The translations under genes were made by a program, and so were the position numbers. Of a stretch of 64,000 nt of DNA, positions 50,228 to 58,984 are shown piece by piece. How positions within the stretch are numbered: position 1 is the stretch's first letter; each line of letters starts with the position of its first letter. The notes below the pieces were generated by a model. The model was not told the origin of the DNA. It worked only from the letters and a program-made list of their open reading frames with translations, and did no database searches. This stretch comes from Halomonas sp. (GTDB lineage Bacteria; Pseudomonadota; Gammaproteobacteria; Pseudomonadales; Halomonadaceae), in assembly GCF_011050415.1 (NCBI RefSeq), contig NZ_DRFS01000021.1, positions 100,876 to 164,875 on the forward strand, given 5' to 3'.

Positions 50228-50300
50228 AAGATTTTCTACCTGTTTTAAAAGACGACTTTAAAAAAACAAGCTTTTTAAAAACCAGTTTTAAAAAACTCAA

Positions 50301-50317
50301 TGCACTAAAATAGTGCA
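50301..50317 (+). promoter_or_regulatory. NtrC-binding site upstream of ntrB
   Basis: TGCACTAAAATAGTGCA is a perfect inverted repeat that fits the NtrC consensus (TGCACYN...RGTGCA). It lies about 110 bases upstream of the -12 element of the sigma-54 promoter, the usual distance for an enhancer. The stretch before it (50228-50300) is AT-rich with repeated TTTTAAAA. Confidence 0.85.
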
Positions 50318-50413
50318 TTGATGGGCGCATTTGATGCGGCATGTGCGCTAAAAAGAATCACCTCCTCCCTTTGGTCTGCCCGCAAGCCGTGCAAATAAGC
50401 ATTCACGCGTAAT

Positions 50414-50429
50414 TGGCGCGCTTTTTGCA
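50414..50429 (+). promoter_or_regulatory. Sigma-54 promoter of ntrBC
   Basis: TGGCGCGCTTTTTGCA has GG and GC doublets 12 bases apart and a consensus TTTGCA -12 element. With the NtrC site upstream it suggests autogenous activation of ntrBC. In E. coli the corresponding promoter is a sigma-70 one repressed by NtrC. Confidence 0.75.
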
Positions 50430-50469
50430 CTTCCCTCATTGATCATCCACCGGTAGGTCTGAAACGGCG

Positions 50470-51561
50470 ATGGAAGAGGCGATTTCACAGGACGACACCA
50501 TGCATCAGCGCTTGCTTGAACATCTCACTACGGCGGTATTGCTGCTCGACGGCGAACTGCGTGTGTGCTGGATGAACCCTGCCGCCGAAGCGCTATTAGC
50601 GGTCAGCCTTAGCCGGGTTCAGGGCATCAGCCTGGATACCTTGCTCGGCGGTGATGAAAGTATCGATGATGTGTTGGCCAAGGCGCGGGATGCGTTTCAC
50701 CCTTACACCCAGCGTGAAGCTCGAATTACACCACTTAATAGTGAGCCGCTTACGGTCGATTACACCGTCACGCCACTCTCTGAAAATGAACTGCTGTTAG
50801 AAGTGGAGCCCCGCGACCGGTTAATGCAAATTTCCCGGGAAGAGGCGCTCACCACGCGCCAGGAAACCATCAAAATATTAGCCCGCGGGCTCGCTCATGA
50901 AGTTAAAAATCCGCTTGGCGGTATCCGTGGTGCCGCGCAGCTACTCGAGCGTGACTTAGATGATCCCGCGCTGCGTGAATACACCCATATTATTGTGGAA
51001 GAGGTGGATCGGCTGCGGGATCTAGTGGATTCCATGCTTGGTCCTAACCGCATCCTTAAACACGAGCCCGTCAATATTCACAGGGTCTTGGAGCGCGTGC
51101 GTGCGCTGTTAATTGCCGAACACCCCTGTATTGAAATTAGCCGCGATTACGACCCAAGCTTGCCCGATCTTTCGGGTGATGAATCACAAATGATTCAAGC
51201 GGTGCTTAATGTGGCCCGCAACGCGGTACAGGCCATGAGCGATGCGCAAACACCTGAGCCTCTTTTGATATTGCGTACCCGTGCCCGCCGCCAATTCACG
51301 TTGGGCGCTGAGCGCCACCGTTTAGTCAGTGAGGTCGCGGTCATCGACAACGGCCCCGGTATTCCCGATGGGCTGCAAGAAACACTCTTTTATCCCATGG
51401 TGTCAGGTCGGGCAGAAGGCAGCGGCCTTGGGCTATCTATCGCCCAGTCGATTTTGCACCAACATCAAGGACTGATCGAATGCGATTCACGAGCCGGACA
51501 TACCGAATTTCGTTTACTGATTCCATTGGTATTAATTTTACCGGAGAAGCGTCATGACTGA
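50470..51561 (+). CDS. ntrB: Nitrogen regulation histidine kinase NtrB
   Basis: NtrB (363 residues) phosphorylates or dephosphorylates NtrC depending on PII and the glutamine level. It has an N-terminal PAS domain (about residues 12-115), a dimerisation/H-box domain with H143 in GLAHEVKNPLGG, and an ATPase domain with N-box LNVARNAVQAM, IDNGPGIPDG and GSGLGLSIAQSI. There is no membrane segment. The ribosome binding site is weak; an ATG at 50500 is possible. It overlaps ntrC by 8 bp. Confidence 0.93.
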   Translation: MEEAISQDDTMHQRLLEHLTTAVLLLDGELRVCWMNPAAEALLAVSLSRVQGISLDTLLGGDESIDDVLAKARDAFHPYTQREARITPLNSEPLTVDYTVTPLSENELLLEVEPRDRLMQISREEALTTRQETIKILARGLAHEVKNPLGGIRGAAQLLERDLDDPALREYTHIIVEEVDRLRDLVDSMLGPNRILKHEPVNIHRVLERVRALLIAEHPCIEISRDYDPSLPDLSGDESQMIQAVLNVARNAVQAMSDAQTPEPLLILRTRARRQFTLGAERHRLVSEVAVIDNGPGIPDGLQETLFYPMVSGRAEGSGLGLSIAQSILHQHQGLIECDSRAGHTEFRLLIPLVLILPEKRHD

Positions 51562-52981
51562 GGCTACACGTACTGATGTGGCGCGGGTGGTCATTGTCGA
51601 TGACGACCGCGCTATTCGCTGGGTGCTGGAGCGCGCGTTGGCGCAACCCGACCTCGACGTTGAGTGTATTGAACGCGCCGACATAGCCCTGGCACGTCTG
51701 CTAGAAAGCCCGCCTGATGTATTGGTTACCGATATCCGCATGCCTGGCATTGATGGGCTGGATTTAATGTCGAGAGTGCGCGAAGTGCACCCCGATTTGC
51801 CAGTGATTGTAATGACGGCGCACTCGGATTTGGACAGCGCAGTGGCCTCGTATCAGGGCGGGGCGTTTGAGTACTTGCCTAAGCCGTTTGATGTCGATGA
51901 GGCTCTTGCATTGGTACGCCGCGCGGTGGCTCACGCCCGTGAGCGCCAGCGCCCGGTGACAGTGCCTGAGGGGTTGAACGCTGAAATAATCGGCGAAGCG
52001 CCTGCTATGCAGGAAGTGTTTCGCGCCATTGGCCGTCTTTCCCACTCGCATATTACGGTATTGATCAACGGCGAGTCGGGAACCGGTAAGGAGCGTGTGG
52101 CTCAGGCGCTTCATCAGCACAGCCCACGCTCGGGTAAGCCGTTTATTGCCTTGAACATGGCGGCTATTCCTCGTGACTTAATTGAGTCTGAGCTGTTTGG
52201 CCATGAGAAAGGCGCCTTTACCGGTGCCGCCCAGCAGCGTCAAGGGCGCTTTGAGCAGGCTAATGGTGGCACGCTGTTTTTAGACGAAATAGGCGATATG
52301 CCAGCGGAAACACAAACCCGCTTACTGCGGGTGCTAGCGGACGGTGAATTTTATCGTGTAGGTGGTCATACGCCGGTAAGAGTCGATGTGCGTATTATCG
52401 CGGCTACCCACCAGAATTTAGAGGTTTTAGTAGACGATGGCCGCTTCCGCGAAGATTTATTCCACCGCTTAAACGTTATTCGTATCCATCTTCCGAAGCT
52501 CGCCGAGCGGCGTGAAGATATTCCCCGCTTAACCCGGCACTTTTTAGCCGAAGCGGCGAAAGAGCTCACCACGGATATCAAAGTACTGACCAGCGAAGCG
52601 GAAGCGCATTTGACGCGTTTACCCTGGCCCGGCAATGTGCGGCAGCTGGAAAACATCTGTCGCTGGCTGACCGTCATGGCGTCAGGGCGTGAAATCCTGG
52701 TCGAAGATCTACCGCCTGAACTGCGCTCGCAGAGTGCCTCTGAAAGCAGCGCCCATGGTGACTGGCGTACCGCCTTCCGGGATTGGGCGGATCATGCCTT
52801 AGCGGAAGGGCATACGCATCTGTTGGAAGAAGCCGTACCTGATTTCGAGCGGATTCTGATCGAGACGGCGTTGAAACATACCGGCGGTCGAAAGGGAGAG
52901 GCCGCCGAGTTGCTGGGTTGGGGGCGCAATACATTAACGCGTAAGCTGAAAACGCTGCTGCCCGCCCTGGCCGACGATTAG
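51554..52981 (+). CDS. ntrC: Nitrogen regulation response regulator NtrC
   Basis: NtrC (475 residues) is the sigma-54 activator for nitrogen-limitation genes. The receiver domain (about residues 10-125) has the phosphoryl-accepting D60 and K110. The AAA+ domain has Walker A GESGTGKE (173-180) and the sigma-54-contacting GAFTGA loop (220-225). The C-terminal Fis-type helix-turn-helix is [20 protein letters not shown]. It is likely co-transcribed with ntrB. Confidence 0.95.
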   Translation: MTEATRTDVARVVIVDDDRAIRWVLERALAQPDLDVECIERADIALARLLESPPDVLVTDIRMPGIDGLDLMSRVREVHPDLPVIVMTAHSDLDSAVASYQGGAFEYLPKPFDVDEALALVRRAVAHARERQRPVTVPEGLNAEIIGEAPAMQEVFRAIGRLSHSHITVLINGESGTGKERVAQALHQHSPRSGKPFIALNMAAIPRDLIESELFGHEKGAFTGAAQQRQGRFEQANGGTLFLDEIGDMPAETQTRLLRVLADGEFYRVGGHTPVRVDVRIIAATHQNLEVLVDDGRFREDLFHRLNVIRIHLPKLAERREDIPRLTRHFLAEAAKELTTDIKVLTSEAEAHLTRLPWPGNVRQLENICRWLTVMASGREILVEDLPPELRSQSASESSAHGDWRTAFRDWADHALAEGHTHLLEEAVPDFERILIETALKHTGGRKGEAAELLGWGRNTLTRKLKTLLPALADD

Positions 52982-53001
52982 CGCAAACTAGCTATCAACA
53001 A

Positions 53002-53040
53002 AAGCGCCCGCTACGTTTAACGTGGCGGGCGCTTCTTTAT
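53002..53040. terminator. Terminator after ntrC
   Basis: AAGCGCCCGCTACG (53002-53015) pairs with CGTGGCGGGCGCTT (53021-53034) around a TTTAA loop, followed by CTTTAT. An A-rich run upstream may let it serve the converging tctC transcript too. Confidence 0.82.
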
Positions 53041-53074
53041 GACAAAGATCGATTAGCCGAGAAGGCTTTTAGTC

Positions 53075-54043
53075 TTATTCCCCTTCACCTGGTACGCCAC
53101 CGAGCTCTTCTAGCAGGGCTTTGTAGCTTTCGGTCTGCTCAGTGAGCGTCTGGGTGACTTCGTCTTCAGACATGTAAACCACCGGCATCAAAATCCGCTC
53201 TTCAGTGATTTCGATAAAGCGCTCATCTTGAGTGGCGGCTTCTAGCGCTTCTGCAAGGCGCTCTACGTGGGCATCGGGGGTGTCTTTCGGCACCATTACT
53301 ACGCGGATTTCAGCAGGGTTAATGTCGTAGCCTGCTTCCTGCATGCTTGGTGCATCCGGAAAGGCCACTAAGCGGTCTTCCGCCAGGCTCAGTAGAACGG
53401 GCATTTCGCCTGTTTCGGCATAGCCCGAGTGCGTGCCGCCGCTGTAAGCAAAATCAACGTCGCCGGACAGAATCAGCGGTGCCATACCTGCACCACCTGC
53501 AGTAGGTACGATACGTAGATCAAGTCCTTCTTGCTGCGCGATATACTCGATGATCATGCGATCAAGTGCTGTCTGTGTGGCGTAAGAAGTGCCGGGGTTT
53601 TCACGGGCGTACTCAATCAGCTCTTCCCAGCTGTTGCCGAAGGGGCGGTCTTCGCCCGTCACCATAGCTGACTGTCCTAGGGTAACGCCTGCTACGTAAC
53701 GGAAATCGTCTAGCTGATAGGCGGTTTCGGTTGCCAACGGGCCGTAGGTGATAGTCATCGATGTGCCGAAGGCAAAGGTGTAACCCTCATCACGGTTGCT
53801 GGCCAAACGGGTCAATGCTACGCCGCCACCAGCGCCTGGCTGGTTAACCACGTTTACTGGTTGGCCTAGCTCTTCTTCCAATACGTTAGCCAATACCCTT
53901 GCCTGGATATCGGTGCTGCCACCAGCACCAAAGCCCACGACCAGCGTCAACGGCTTAGTAGGGAAGTCATCGGCTTGCGCAGTGGTGATGCCCACGCTGA
54001 GTGCTGCCGTGATAATAGCGGAGGAGAGTAAGGTCTTTTTCAT
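53075..54043 (-). CDS. tctC: Tripartite tricarboxylate transporter substrate-binding protein
   Basis: This 322-residue periplasmic binding protein of the Bug/TctC family has a signal peptide (about residues 1-24). PTKPLTLVVGFGAGGSTDIQ and PVNVVNQPGAGGGVALTRL are the conserved ligand-handling segments. Ligands in the family are citrate, glutarate, nicotinate and similar acids; the specific one is unknown. It follows tctA after 58 nt on the same strand. Confidence 0.9.
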   Translation of the reverse strand: MKKTLLSSAIITAALSVGITTAQADDFPTKPLTLVVGFGAGGSTDIQARVLANVLEEELGQPVNVVNQPGAGGGVALTRLASNRDEGYTFAFGTSMTITYGPLATETAYQLDDFRYVAGVTLGQSAMVTGEDRPFGNSWEELIEYARENPGTSYATQTALDRMIIEYIAQQEGLDLRIVPTAGGAGMAPLILSGDVDFAYSGGTHSGYAETGEMPVLLSLAEDRLVAFPDAPSMQEAGYDINPAEIRVVMVPKDTPDAHVERLAEALEAATQDERFIEITEERILMPVVYMSEDEVTQTLTEQTESYKALLEELGGVPGEGE

Positions 54044-54101
54044 GGGTTAGTTTCCTGTGTCGTTTTAGGTTGACGGTGGTTTATAGAGTGACAACGAAGT
54101 G

Positions 54102-55619
54102 TCATGGTGAACTGAGTGAGCGGCGATTCCGGTATTCGCGATAGCTGCTCCAAAGCAGGTGCAGCACCAATAGTCCGGTAGCGACAACGAAGAACAGTGC
54201 AATGGGGCGCTGGAGCAAAATGCTGATCTCCCCGCCAGAAAGAATCACGGACTGTCGCAGGTTCATTTCGAGCATCGGGGTGACGATAAAGGCGACTAAG
54301 AAGGTCACGAATGAGTAATCAAACTTTTTCAAAAAATAGCCAAAAATGGCAAAGCCAAACACGGTTAACAGGCCGAAGGTGCCGTAACCCTGCACTTGAA
54401 TCCCCGCTAAACAGAGAAAAATGACCACCGGTATAACGATGTTCTGCGGCACGCTGGTGACTTTGGCAAATAACCGTAAGCCGTACCAACCAATGGCCAG
54501 CATGATTAAGCTGGCGACGATCATGCCCGCAAAAATGGTAAACAGCATTTGCGGGTGATCACGCAGCATCAGTGGTCCCACTTGAATGCCGTGAATCATA
54601 AAGGCACCCACCAGCAGTGCAGCCGAAACGCTGCCGGGAATACCAAGCCCAAACAGTGGTATATAACTGGCTGGAATGACCGCATTATCGGCCGCTTCCG
54701 CAGCCGCAATACCGTTTGGGTTCCCTTTGCCAAAACTGTCCGGGTCTTTTGCGCTGCGCTTGGCCAGCCCATAGGCCATAAATGACCCTACGGAAGGCCC
54801 TAGACCGGGCAGCGCGCCAACAAATGCGCCGATGCCGGTGCTTTTGAAAATGGTCGGTAACGTACGCTTGAACTCGCTGTAAGAGAGGTTGTCGTCGGGG
54901 TTGTTGGTTAAGCGAATCGAACTACCGTCTTTGCTGCGCCGGTACTCGTCTAACTGGACAAACATTTCCGACAGGGCCAGCGTGCCGATCACCAGCGGCA
55001 AAATCGGGACTCCCTCCATCAGTTCGGCATAGCCAAACGTAAAGCGCATGGCGCCGGTTTCAGGGTCTAATCCCACCGTGCCTAAAATGACCCCCATACC
55101 CCCCGCGGCCATGCCTTTCAGAAATGAGCCGCCCGCCATACCGGCAATAAACACCAGCGCAAAGATCAAAATGGCCGCGAGCTCATAAGGGCCAAACTTA
55201 AGCGCAATAGAGGCAAACGGGATGACCACTACAATCAGCAATAGGGTGGAGAGCAAATCACCAATCACAGAGGCTAACAGGCCCACTTTAAGCGCTTTAC
55301 GCGGCTGGCCATTCTTGGCCATGGGGTAGCCGTCCAGGCAGGTGGCTGCAGAGGAGGGCTCACCTGGGGTATTGAGCAGGATTGCAGAGACGGCACTGCC
55401 CGCCGCAGTACCTTTGGAGAGCCCAATTAAAAAGGCGATGGCAGCGTAGGCAGACATATAAAAGGTTAGCGGGATGGCAATCGCAATGGCGACAGAACGA
55501 TTCAAACCGGGAATAACGCCGACTAAGTAGCCGAGTAGTACGCCGCCGAAAATCACCCCAATCGAGTGGAGCGTTAATGCGTCGCCAAAGGCGCTGGTAA
55601 TGGCACTTAATTCCAGCAT
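54102..55619 (-). CDS. tctA: Tripartite tricarboxylate transporter permease, large subunit
   Basis: TctA (505 residues) is the large inner-membrane subunit with about 12 helices. The glycine-rich signature GVLLGYLVGVIPGLNRSVA near the N-terminus and GIGAFVGALPGLGPSVGSFM in the middle are the two internal-repeat motifs of the family. It starts one base after the tctB stop, so translation is probably coupled. Confidence 0.93.
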   Translation of the reverse strand: MLELSAITSAFGDALTLHSIGVIFGGVLLGYLVGVIPGLNRSVAIAIAIPLTFYMSAYAAIAFLIGLSKGTAAGSAVSAILLNTPGEPSSAATCLDGYPMAKNGQPRKALKVGLLASVIGDLLSTLLLIVVVIPFASIALKFGPYELAAILIFALVFIAGMAGGSFLKGMAAGGMGVILGTVGLDPETGAMRFTFGYAELMEGVPILPLVIGTLALSEMFVQLDEYRRSKDGSSIRLTNNPDDNLSYSEFKRTLPTIFKSTGIGAFVGALPGLGPSVGSFMAYGLAKRSAKDPDSFGKGNPNGIAAAEAADNAVIPASYIPLFGLGIPGSVSAALLVGAFMIHGIQVGPLMLRDHPQMLFTIFAGMIVASLIMLAIGWYGLRLFAKVTSVPQNIVIPVVIFLCLAGIQVQGYGTFGLLTVFGFAIFGYFLKKFDYSFVTFLVAFIVTPMLEMNLRQSVILSGGEISILLQRPIALFFVVATGLLVLHLLWSSYREYRNRRSLSSP

Positions 55620-55620
55620 G

Positions 55621-56088
55621 TCACACCACTCCTATGCGCATTAAGTGAACGGTTAGCAGGTATAACGCGGCGGTAGGAACAGCGGCAGCGAGTGCGACGA
55701 CGTACCAGCGTCGCTCACCTAATAGCATCACCAGCGCGCCAACGATAAACGGCGCCAGCCATGTCAGTGGCAGGTAAATCGCTAAGACAATAAAGAGTAA
55801 TACGTACAGGAAGGGCCAGAGTTGATGCCATATCACCGCGAGAGAGGGGGAAGCAAATAGCGTAACGCGTTGCTTCCTTAGCTGGATAAAACTAACCAGT
55901 GTTAGCGCAATAGCGCACAGCAGCATTACCCAGGCGCCTAGTGTTGCTAGCCGCTGAGGGTGCATCCCGAAGGCCATGCCTGAGCCGCCGTAGCGGGGTA
56001 TAAGCCAAGCTAACAGCCAGCAGGTAACCAGCGTTACCCCAAGGCCAGACCACACATTTTTACGCAGCATTTGGGTATCGGGGATCAT
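55621..56088 (-). CDS. tctB: Tripartite tricarboxylate transporter small subunit
   Basis: TctB (155 residues) is the small membrane subunit with four helices, for example VTLVTCWLLAWLIPRYGGSG and LYVLLFIVLAIYLPLTWLAP. Sequence conservation in this family is low, so the call rests on topology and position. It is first in the operon, giving the order tctB-tctA-tctC rather than the commoner tctC-tctB-tctA. Confidence 0.85.
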   Translation of the reverse strand: MIPDTQMLRKNVWSGLGVTLVTCWLLAWLIPRYGGSGMAFGMHPQRLATLGAWVMLLCAIALTLVSFIQLRKQRVTLFASPSLAVIWHQLWPFLYVLLFIVLAIYLPLTWLAPFIVGALVMLLGERRWYVVALAAAVPTAALYLLTVHLMRIGVV

Positions 56089-56228
56089 AGGGGGTGTATC
56101 GGCTGAGAGATGAGGCTTCTACCCTATTCAGTCGCTAACGCAGGTACAACCGGGCTTGTCACGCAGTTTTAACGCGACAGTCAACGCTGTGGGTTGTATG
56201 GGAAGTTTAGATAAACGTTTGTTTAACG

Positions 56229-57128
56229 CTAATCGTCTGCCTGCGTTTTCCCTAGCACAAATACGGCATCGGCTAATCCAGGCTCGGGCTGGGTGCAGCT
56301 ATTTTGCTCCCAGGGCAGCAAGCTCAGGGTGCGTTCAATACCTATGGCAGCAAGCTGATGAGGAACACCCTCATGATAGGTAACGTGGCCTAGCCCCATT
56401 AATCCGACAGCGAGGGCGCCGCCTTCAGCCGCTTCGGCCAAGCGCTGAGCCATGGCGACATCCCAAGTGAGCTGCGCCTGAATAAAGCGCTCACGTATTG
56501 CGGGGTCGTCACCCATGTCGTGTTGACTAAACACGTCGGTGAGGCGTGTTTGATAAGCTTCGCTAGCGGGGTAAGGGGGCGGTATGGCGTAGCGCTCTTC
56601 TGCTGATACTGTCTCCCAACCGTCATTCACCAACCGTTGGCGCAGGGAAGCATCAATATTCAGCGCGATTAATGGAATTTGCGCCATTTGGGCAAACGCC
56701 AGTATCGGCATATAGAGATCAGGATCGAATCCCCATACGTCATCCCAACGAGTTTGTTCAAGTAACGTGGGGGCGTCTATCTCGCCCGCGACCCAGGCAT
56801 CAAGGGCCGGCTGGGCACTGCGCGGCAACATCTCTAAACCAATCACCATATCGTCACGTAATGCGTGTAGGCCCGCCAGGGTATGCAACTGCCAGCGGTG
56901 ATGGGCCAGGCTGTCATGCTGCTCACCCAGCAACACTACTTGTTGCTGGGAAGCTGTTATCAGCAGCTCGCTATTGGTCAAGGGTGCTTGTGCTTGCCAC
57001 CATTGACCGGGTTGCGGACAGCTCGCCATCGCTAGCGTTGGCAGCAGGACTGCGCAGAAAGATGCACAGAGATAAGTACAGCTCTTTATAAAGGGCTTCG
57101 CGCTCAGCAGGCTAGCCTGTCGTTTCAA
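56229..57128 (-). CDS. ChaN-like haem-binding lipoprotein candidate
   Basis: This protein of about 299 residues has the ChaN/Tiki-type domain (PF04187): VVLLGEQHDSLAHHRWQLHT, then MVIGLEMLPRSAQPALDAWV and a late GLMGLGHVTYHEGVP. ChaN-family proteins bind haem or are iron-regulated lipoproteins; here function is inferred. The start is uncertain. A TTG at 57128 with GGAG upstream gives a clean signal peptide ending at a lipobox-like MASC. ATG codons at 57179 and 57197 would overlap the DUF6435 gene. Confidence 0.75.
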   Translation of the reverse strand: MKRQASLLSAKPFIKSCTYLCASFCAVLLPTLAMASCPQPGQWWQAQAPLTNSELLITASQQQVVLLGEQHDSLAHHRWQLHTLAGLHALRDDMVIGLEMLPRSAQPALDAWVAGEIDAPTLLEQTRWDDVWGFDPDLYMPILAFAQMAQIPLIALNIDASLRQRLVNDGWETVSAEERYAIPPPYPASEAYQTRLTDVFSQHDMGDDPAIRERFIQAQLTWDVAMAQRLAEAAEGGALAVGLMGLGHVTYHEGVPHQLAAIGIERTLSLLPWEQNSCTQPEPGLADAVFVLGKTQADD

Positions 57129-57285
57129 GGCGTTTAATCTCCGCCAGGATTGCCTCAGCCTCTTCGGTGAGTGTTGCATTGGCGCGCATGTCACCATTGC
57201 GTGACGCCTCCATCGCGGCTTGTAGCTTGCGTTCATAATTTTGCTGCAATTTCTTTTTAGGGTCGCGCTTAAACATGCCAAACAT
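57112..57285 (-). CDS. DUF6435 family small protein
   Basis: This 57-residue gene is too short for routine ORF lists. It reads MFGMFKRDPKKKLQQNYERK and continues LQAAMEASRNGDMRANATLT to KRLETTG, matching the small uncharacterised DUF6435 family of gammaproteobacteria. It is highly charged and largely helical. AGGAG lies 8 nt upstream of the ATG. It runs into the ChaN-like gene, overlapping it by 17 bases if that starts at the TTG. Confidence 0.8.
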   Translation of the reverse strand: MFGMFKRDPKKKLQQNYERKLQAAMEASRNGDMRANATLTEEAEAILAEIKRLETTG

Positions 57286-57361
57286 GAGTCATCTCCTTTT
57301 CTATGTATACTATTTGTATAGGTTTGGGGTGCTCATGTCGAATGTTTGTTTTAGCCTTCGC

Positions 57362-57892
57362 TTAAAGGGGGTATTCACACGGTGCGCTGCATTGGCGTAA
57401 AAAGCGCTCAAAATCAAACAAAATGGTGTCGAGACTGGTATGCAATCGATGATCGTCATCGACCATACGTAGCGATAATCGCTGTAAACGGGCGCGTTCG
57501 ATTACCGGTTCTGGAGCAACAACATCGTCCCCCCAGCCGTGAATGATATGCGTATGCGCTGCCTGGATAATAGGCGAAGACTCAGGGTAGTCGGCTAAAC
57601 CCAGAGCGGGAGCCAGTAGAAAACAGCCCAGCACGGGCTGTCGAGTACTGATTGCCGCGCTTAACCAGCCGCCTAAGCTTGAGCCCGCAAAGACACACTC
57701 TACTGGGTCGTCGCCGCGTTGGGCTAATACCTCAAGCAAGTGTTGCAGGCGCTGCTGGGGCTCTTCCATGCCCCGGTAGTCCATCACTATCGGTTCGCAG
57801 TCATCTAATTTCTCGGCAACCCCTTTAAGCGCCTGGATTTTCAACGCCCCAGGCCCGCTCTCTAACCCGTGAGATAAATAGACGGTCATCAT
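57362..57892 (-). CDS. yqiA: YqiA/YcfP-type alpha/beta-hydrolase
   Basis: This 176-residue cytoplasmic esterase has YLSHGLESGPGALKIQALKG at the N-terminus, the nucleophile elbow GSSLGG (Ser at about 71), an acid in HGWGDDVVAPE and the catalytic histidine in DDDHRLH. The physiological substrate is unknown. The ATG overlaps the stop of the entericidin gene by 4 bp; a second ATG lies one codon later. Confidence 0.85.
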   Translation of the reverse strand: MMTVYLSHGLESGPGALKIQALKGVAEKLDDCEPIVMDYRGMEEPQQRLQHLLEVLAQRGDDPVECVFAGSSLGGWLSAAISTRQPVLGCFLLAPALGLADYPESSPIIQAAHTHIIHGWGDDVVAPEPVIERARLQRLSLRMVDDDHRLHTSLDTILFDFERFLRQCSAPCEYPL

Positions 57893-58029
57893 AGATAAGA
57901 ATCTGCAGAGCGCTGAACTGCCTCGCCTCCTTGTTCAATATCTTTTCCGGCACCTTGAATGGTATTACAGCCGCTAATCAGCAGCAGTGTCACTAGCATT
58001 AGTAAAGAAAGGGCAAGCGTGCGTTTCAT
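57889..58029 (-). CDS. Entericidin A/B-family lipoprotein
   Basis: This 46-residue lipoprotein reads MKRTLALSLLMLVTLLLISG, then CNTIQGAGKDIEQGGEAVQ. LISGC is the lipobox, and the short amphipathic tail matches the entericidin family (small outer-membrane or inner-membrane lipoproteins tied to stress and cell lysis in E. coli). The ATG at 58029 follows GGAGGCC; the open frame to 58140 adds unrelated residues. It is coupled to yqiA by an ATGA overlap. Confidence 0.9.
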   Translation of the reverse strand: MKRTLALSLLMLVTLLLISGCNTIQGAGKDIEQGGEAVQRSADSYL

Positions 58030-58369
58030 GGAGGCCTCCTTGGAAGGCGAGAAACAACAGAGAAGGTTTGTGTTTTGGTGAGGCAAAGTGTGCTCATCAT
58101 TAAGCAAAATAATCCTTGTGAGCGCGTTTCGCCATGACATCAGCCTAGAAATGCCCTTTTTTACGTTTGTTTATGTCGCATGTGCCAGTTCTATACATCT
58201 TTATGCGTGGATTTTAAGGCTCTTTCACGCTAAATTTTTTATATAAGCTTTTGTTTTTTAGTATTTTATTTTTTATTTGTGGCATGTTGGCCCAACCTCT
58301 GCAACTACCTAATTGTATTAAGTTGGCAGCAAAAGAAAAACATTTCATCAATTGGTAAATAACTATTAG

Positions 58370-58582
58370 ACAGAGTTACCGGACATAAACGTAAATTATC
58401 AAGTAACTGAGTGAGTGGGCAGACAGGCGAATTTGGAAGGCAGGAAGCCGGGTAGAAAGACAGGACGTTAAGGGACACTTTGCCCACTCACTGGTTGCAG
58501 CGCAGGGAGGCGTTGTTCATCAAAACCAGGGAACGTGAACGATGCAAAACAACCATCTCATGAATATGAGGTGGTTTTTTTG
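58370..58582 (+). ncRNA. Candidate structured small RNA, GGA-rich (CsrB/RsmY/Z-like?)
   Basis: No protein gene lies between 58030 and 58699. A perfect 12-bp long-range pairing, AGTGAGTGGGCA (58410-58421) with TGCCCACTCACT (58481-58492), closes a 59-nt domain; AACT/GGTT extends it across one bulge. Seven GGA motifs occur (58381, 58435, 58443, 58463, 58473, 58506, 58530), several as AGGGA or CAGGA, the CsrA/RsmA recognition core. An intrinsic terminator with no upstream protein gene on this strand ends it: ACCATCTCAT-GAAT-ATGAGGTGGT (58552-58575) plus a T run. The 5' end is not known; a promoter was not identified. Confidence 0.65.
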
Positions 58583-58699
58583 CGTATTTGTTTTAAAGTA
58601 ACCTTTTGATATGTATAGCTATTCTATAGATTCATGCGTATTGCATAGCCTTTGTACAGATTAAAACAGTGTTTTGGTCTATCCTTTGATGACACCAAA

Positions 58700-58885
58700 A
58701 TGCAGCGGCTAGAAAACGTTAACGTACAGCCGCAAATGATCAGGGACAAGATTATGGCTATGGCATTGATGTTATGCATGTTCGTGTTGTTCTTGGGGTT
58801 CTCGGGCGTGGGGGTGTATATGATGTTTAAGACGTCATTTATGGCCAGAATCGATGAGCGCGACGAAGTACCGCCCGATATTTAA
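58700..58885 (+). CDS. Small single-pass membrane protein, unknown
   Basis: This 61-residue protein has one hydrophobic segment at about residues 19-42 (MAMALMLCMFVLFLGFSGVG within it) and a charged C-terminal tail, FMARIDERDEVPPDI. I do not recognise the family. The ATG at 58700 is a choice by length; ATG codons at 58736 and 58754 are possible and no strong ribosome binding site decides. A terminator follows. Confidence 0.55.
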   Translation: MQRLENVNVQPQMIRDKIMAMALMLCMFVLFLGFSGVGVYMMFKTSFMARIDERDEVPPDI

Positions 58886-58925
58886 ATAGTTGTTATATAA
58901 ATAAAAATTACTTAAAGAATCTTTG

Positions 58926-58954
58926 AAAATGCCCGCTAAGCTGCGGGCATTTTT
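58926..58954. terminator. Terminator between the small membrane protein and gltS
   Basis: AAATGCCCGC (58927-58936) pairs with GCGGGCATTT (58943-58952) around TAAGCT, with T runs after it on plus and an A run before it. It can serve both converging genes. Confidence 0.88.
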
Positions 58955-58984
58955 GCGTTGGTACTTTGCTAACGAAGGCGAATT

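Noticed and set aside
56090..56135. Sequence GGGGTGTATCGGCTGAGAG before tctB, similar to the start of a TPP riboswitch
   Set aside because: The second conserved half (CTGA..GGATAA..CCGGCGTAGGGA) is missing and no gene in the sense direction would be controlled.
58305..58487. 60-codon minus-strand open frame within the candidate small RNA
   Set aside because: No ribosome binding site or family resemblance; the long-range stem and terminator point to RNA on the plus strand.
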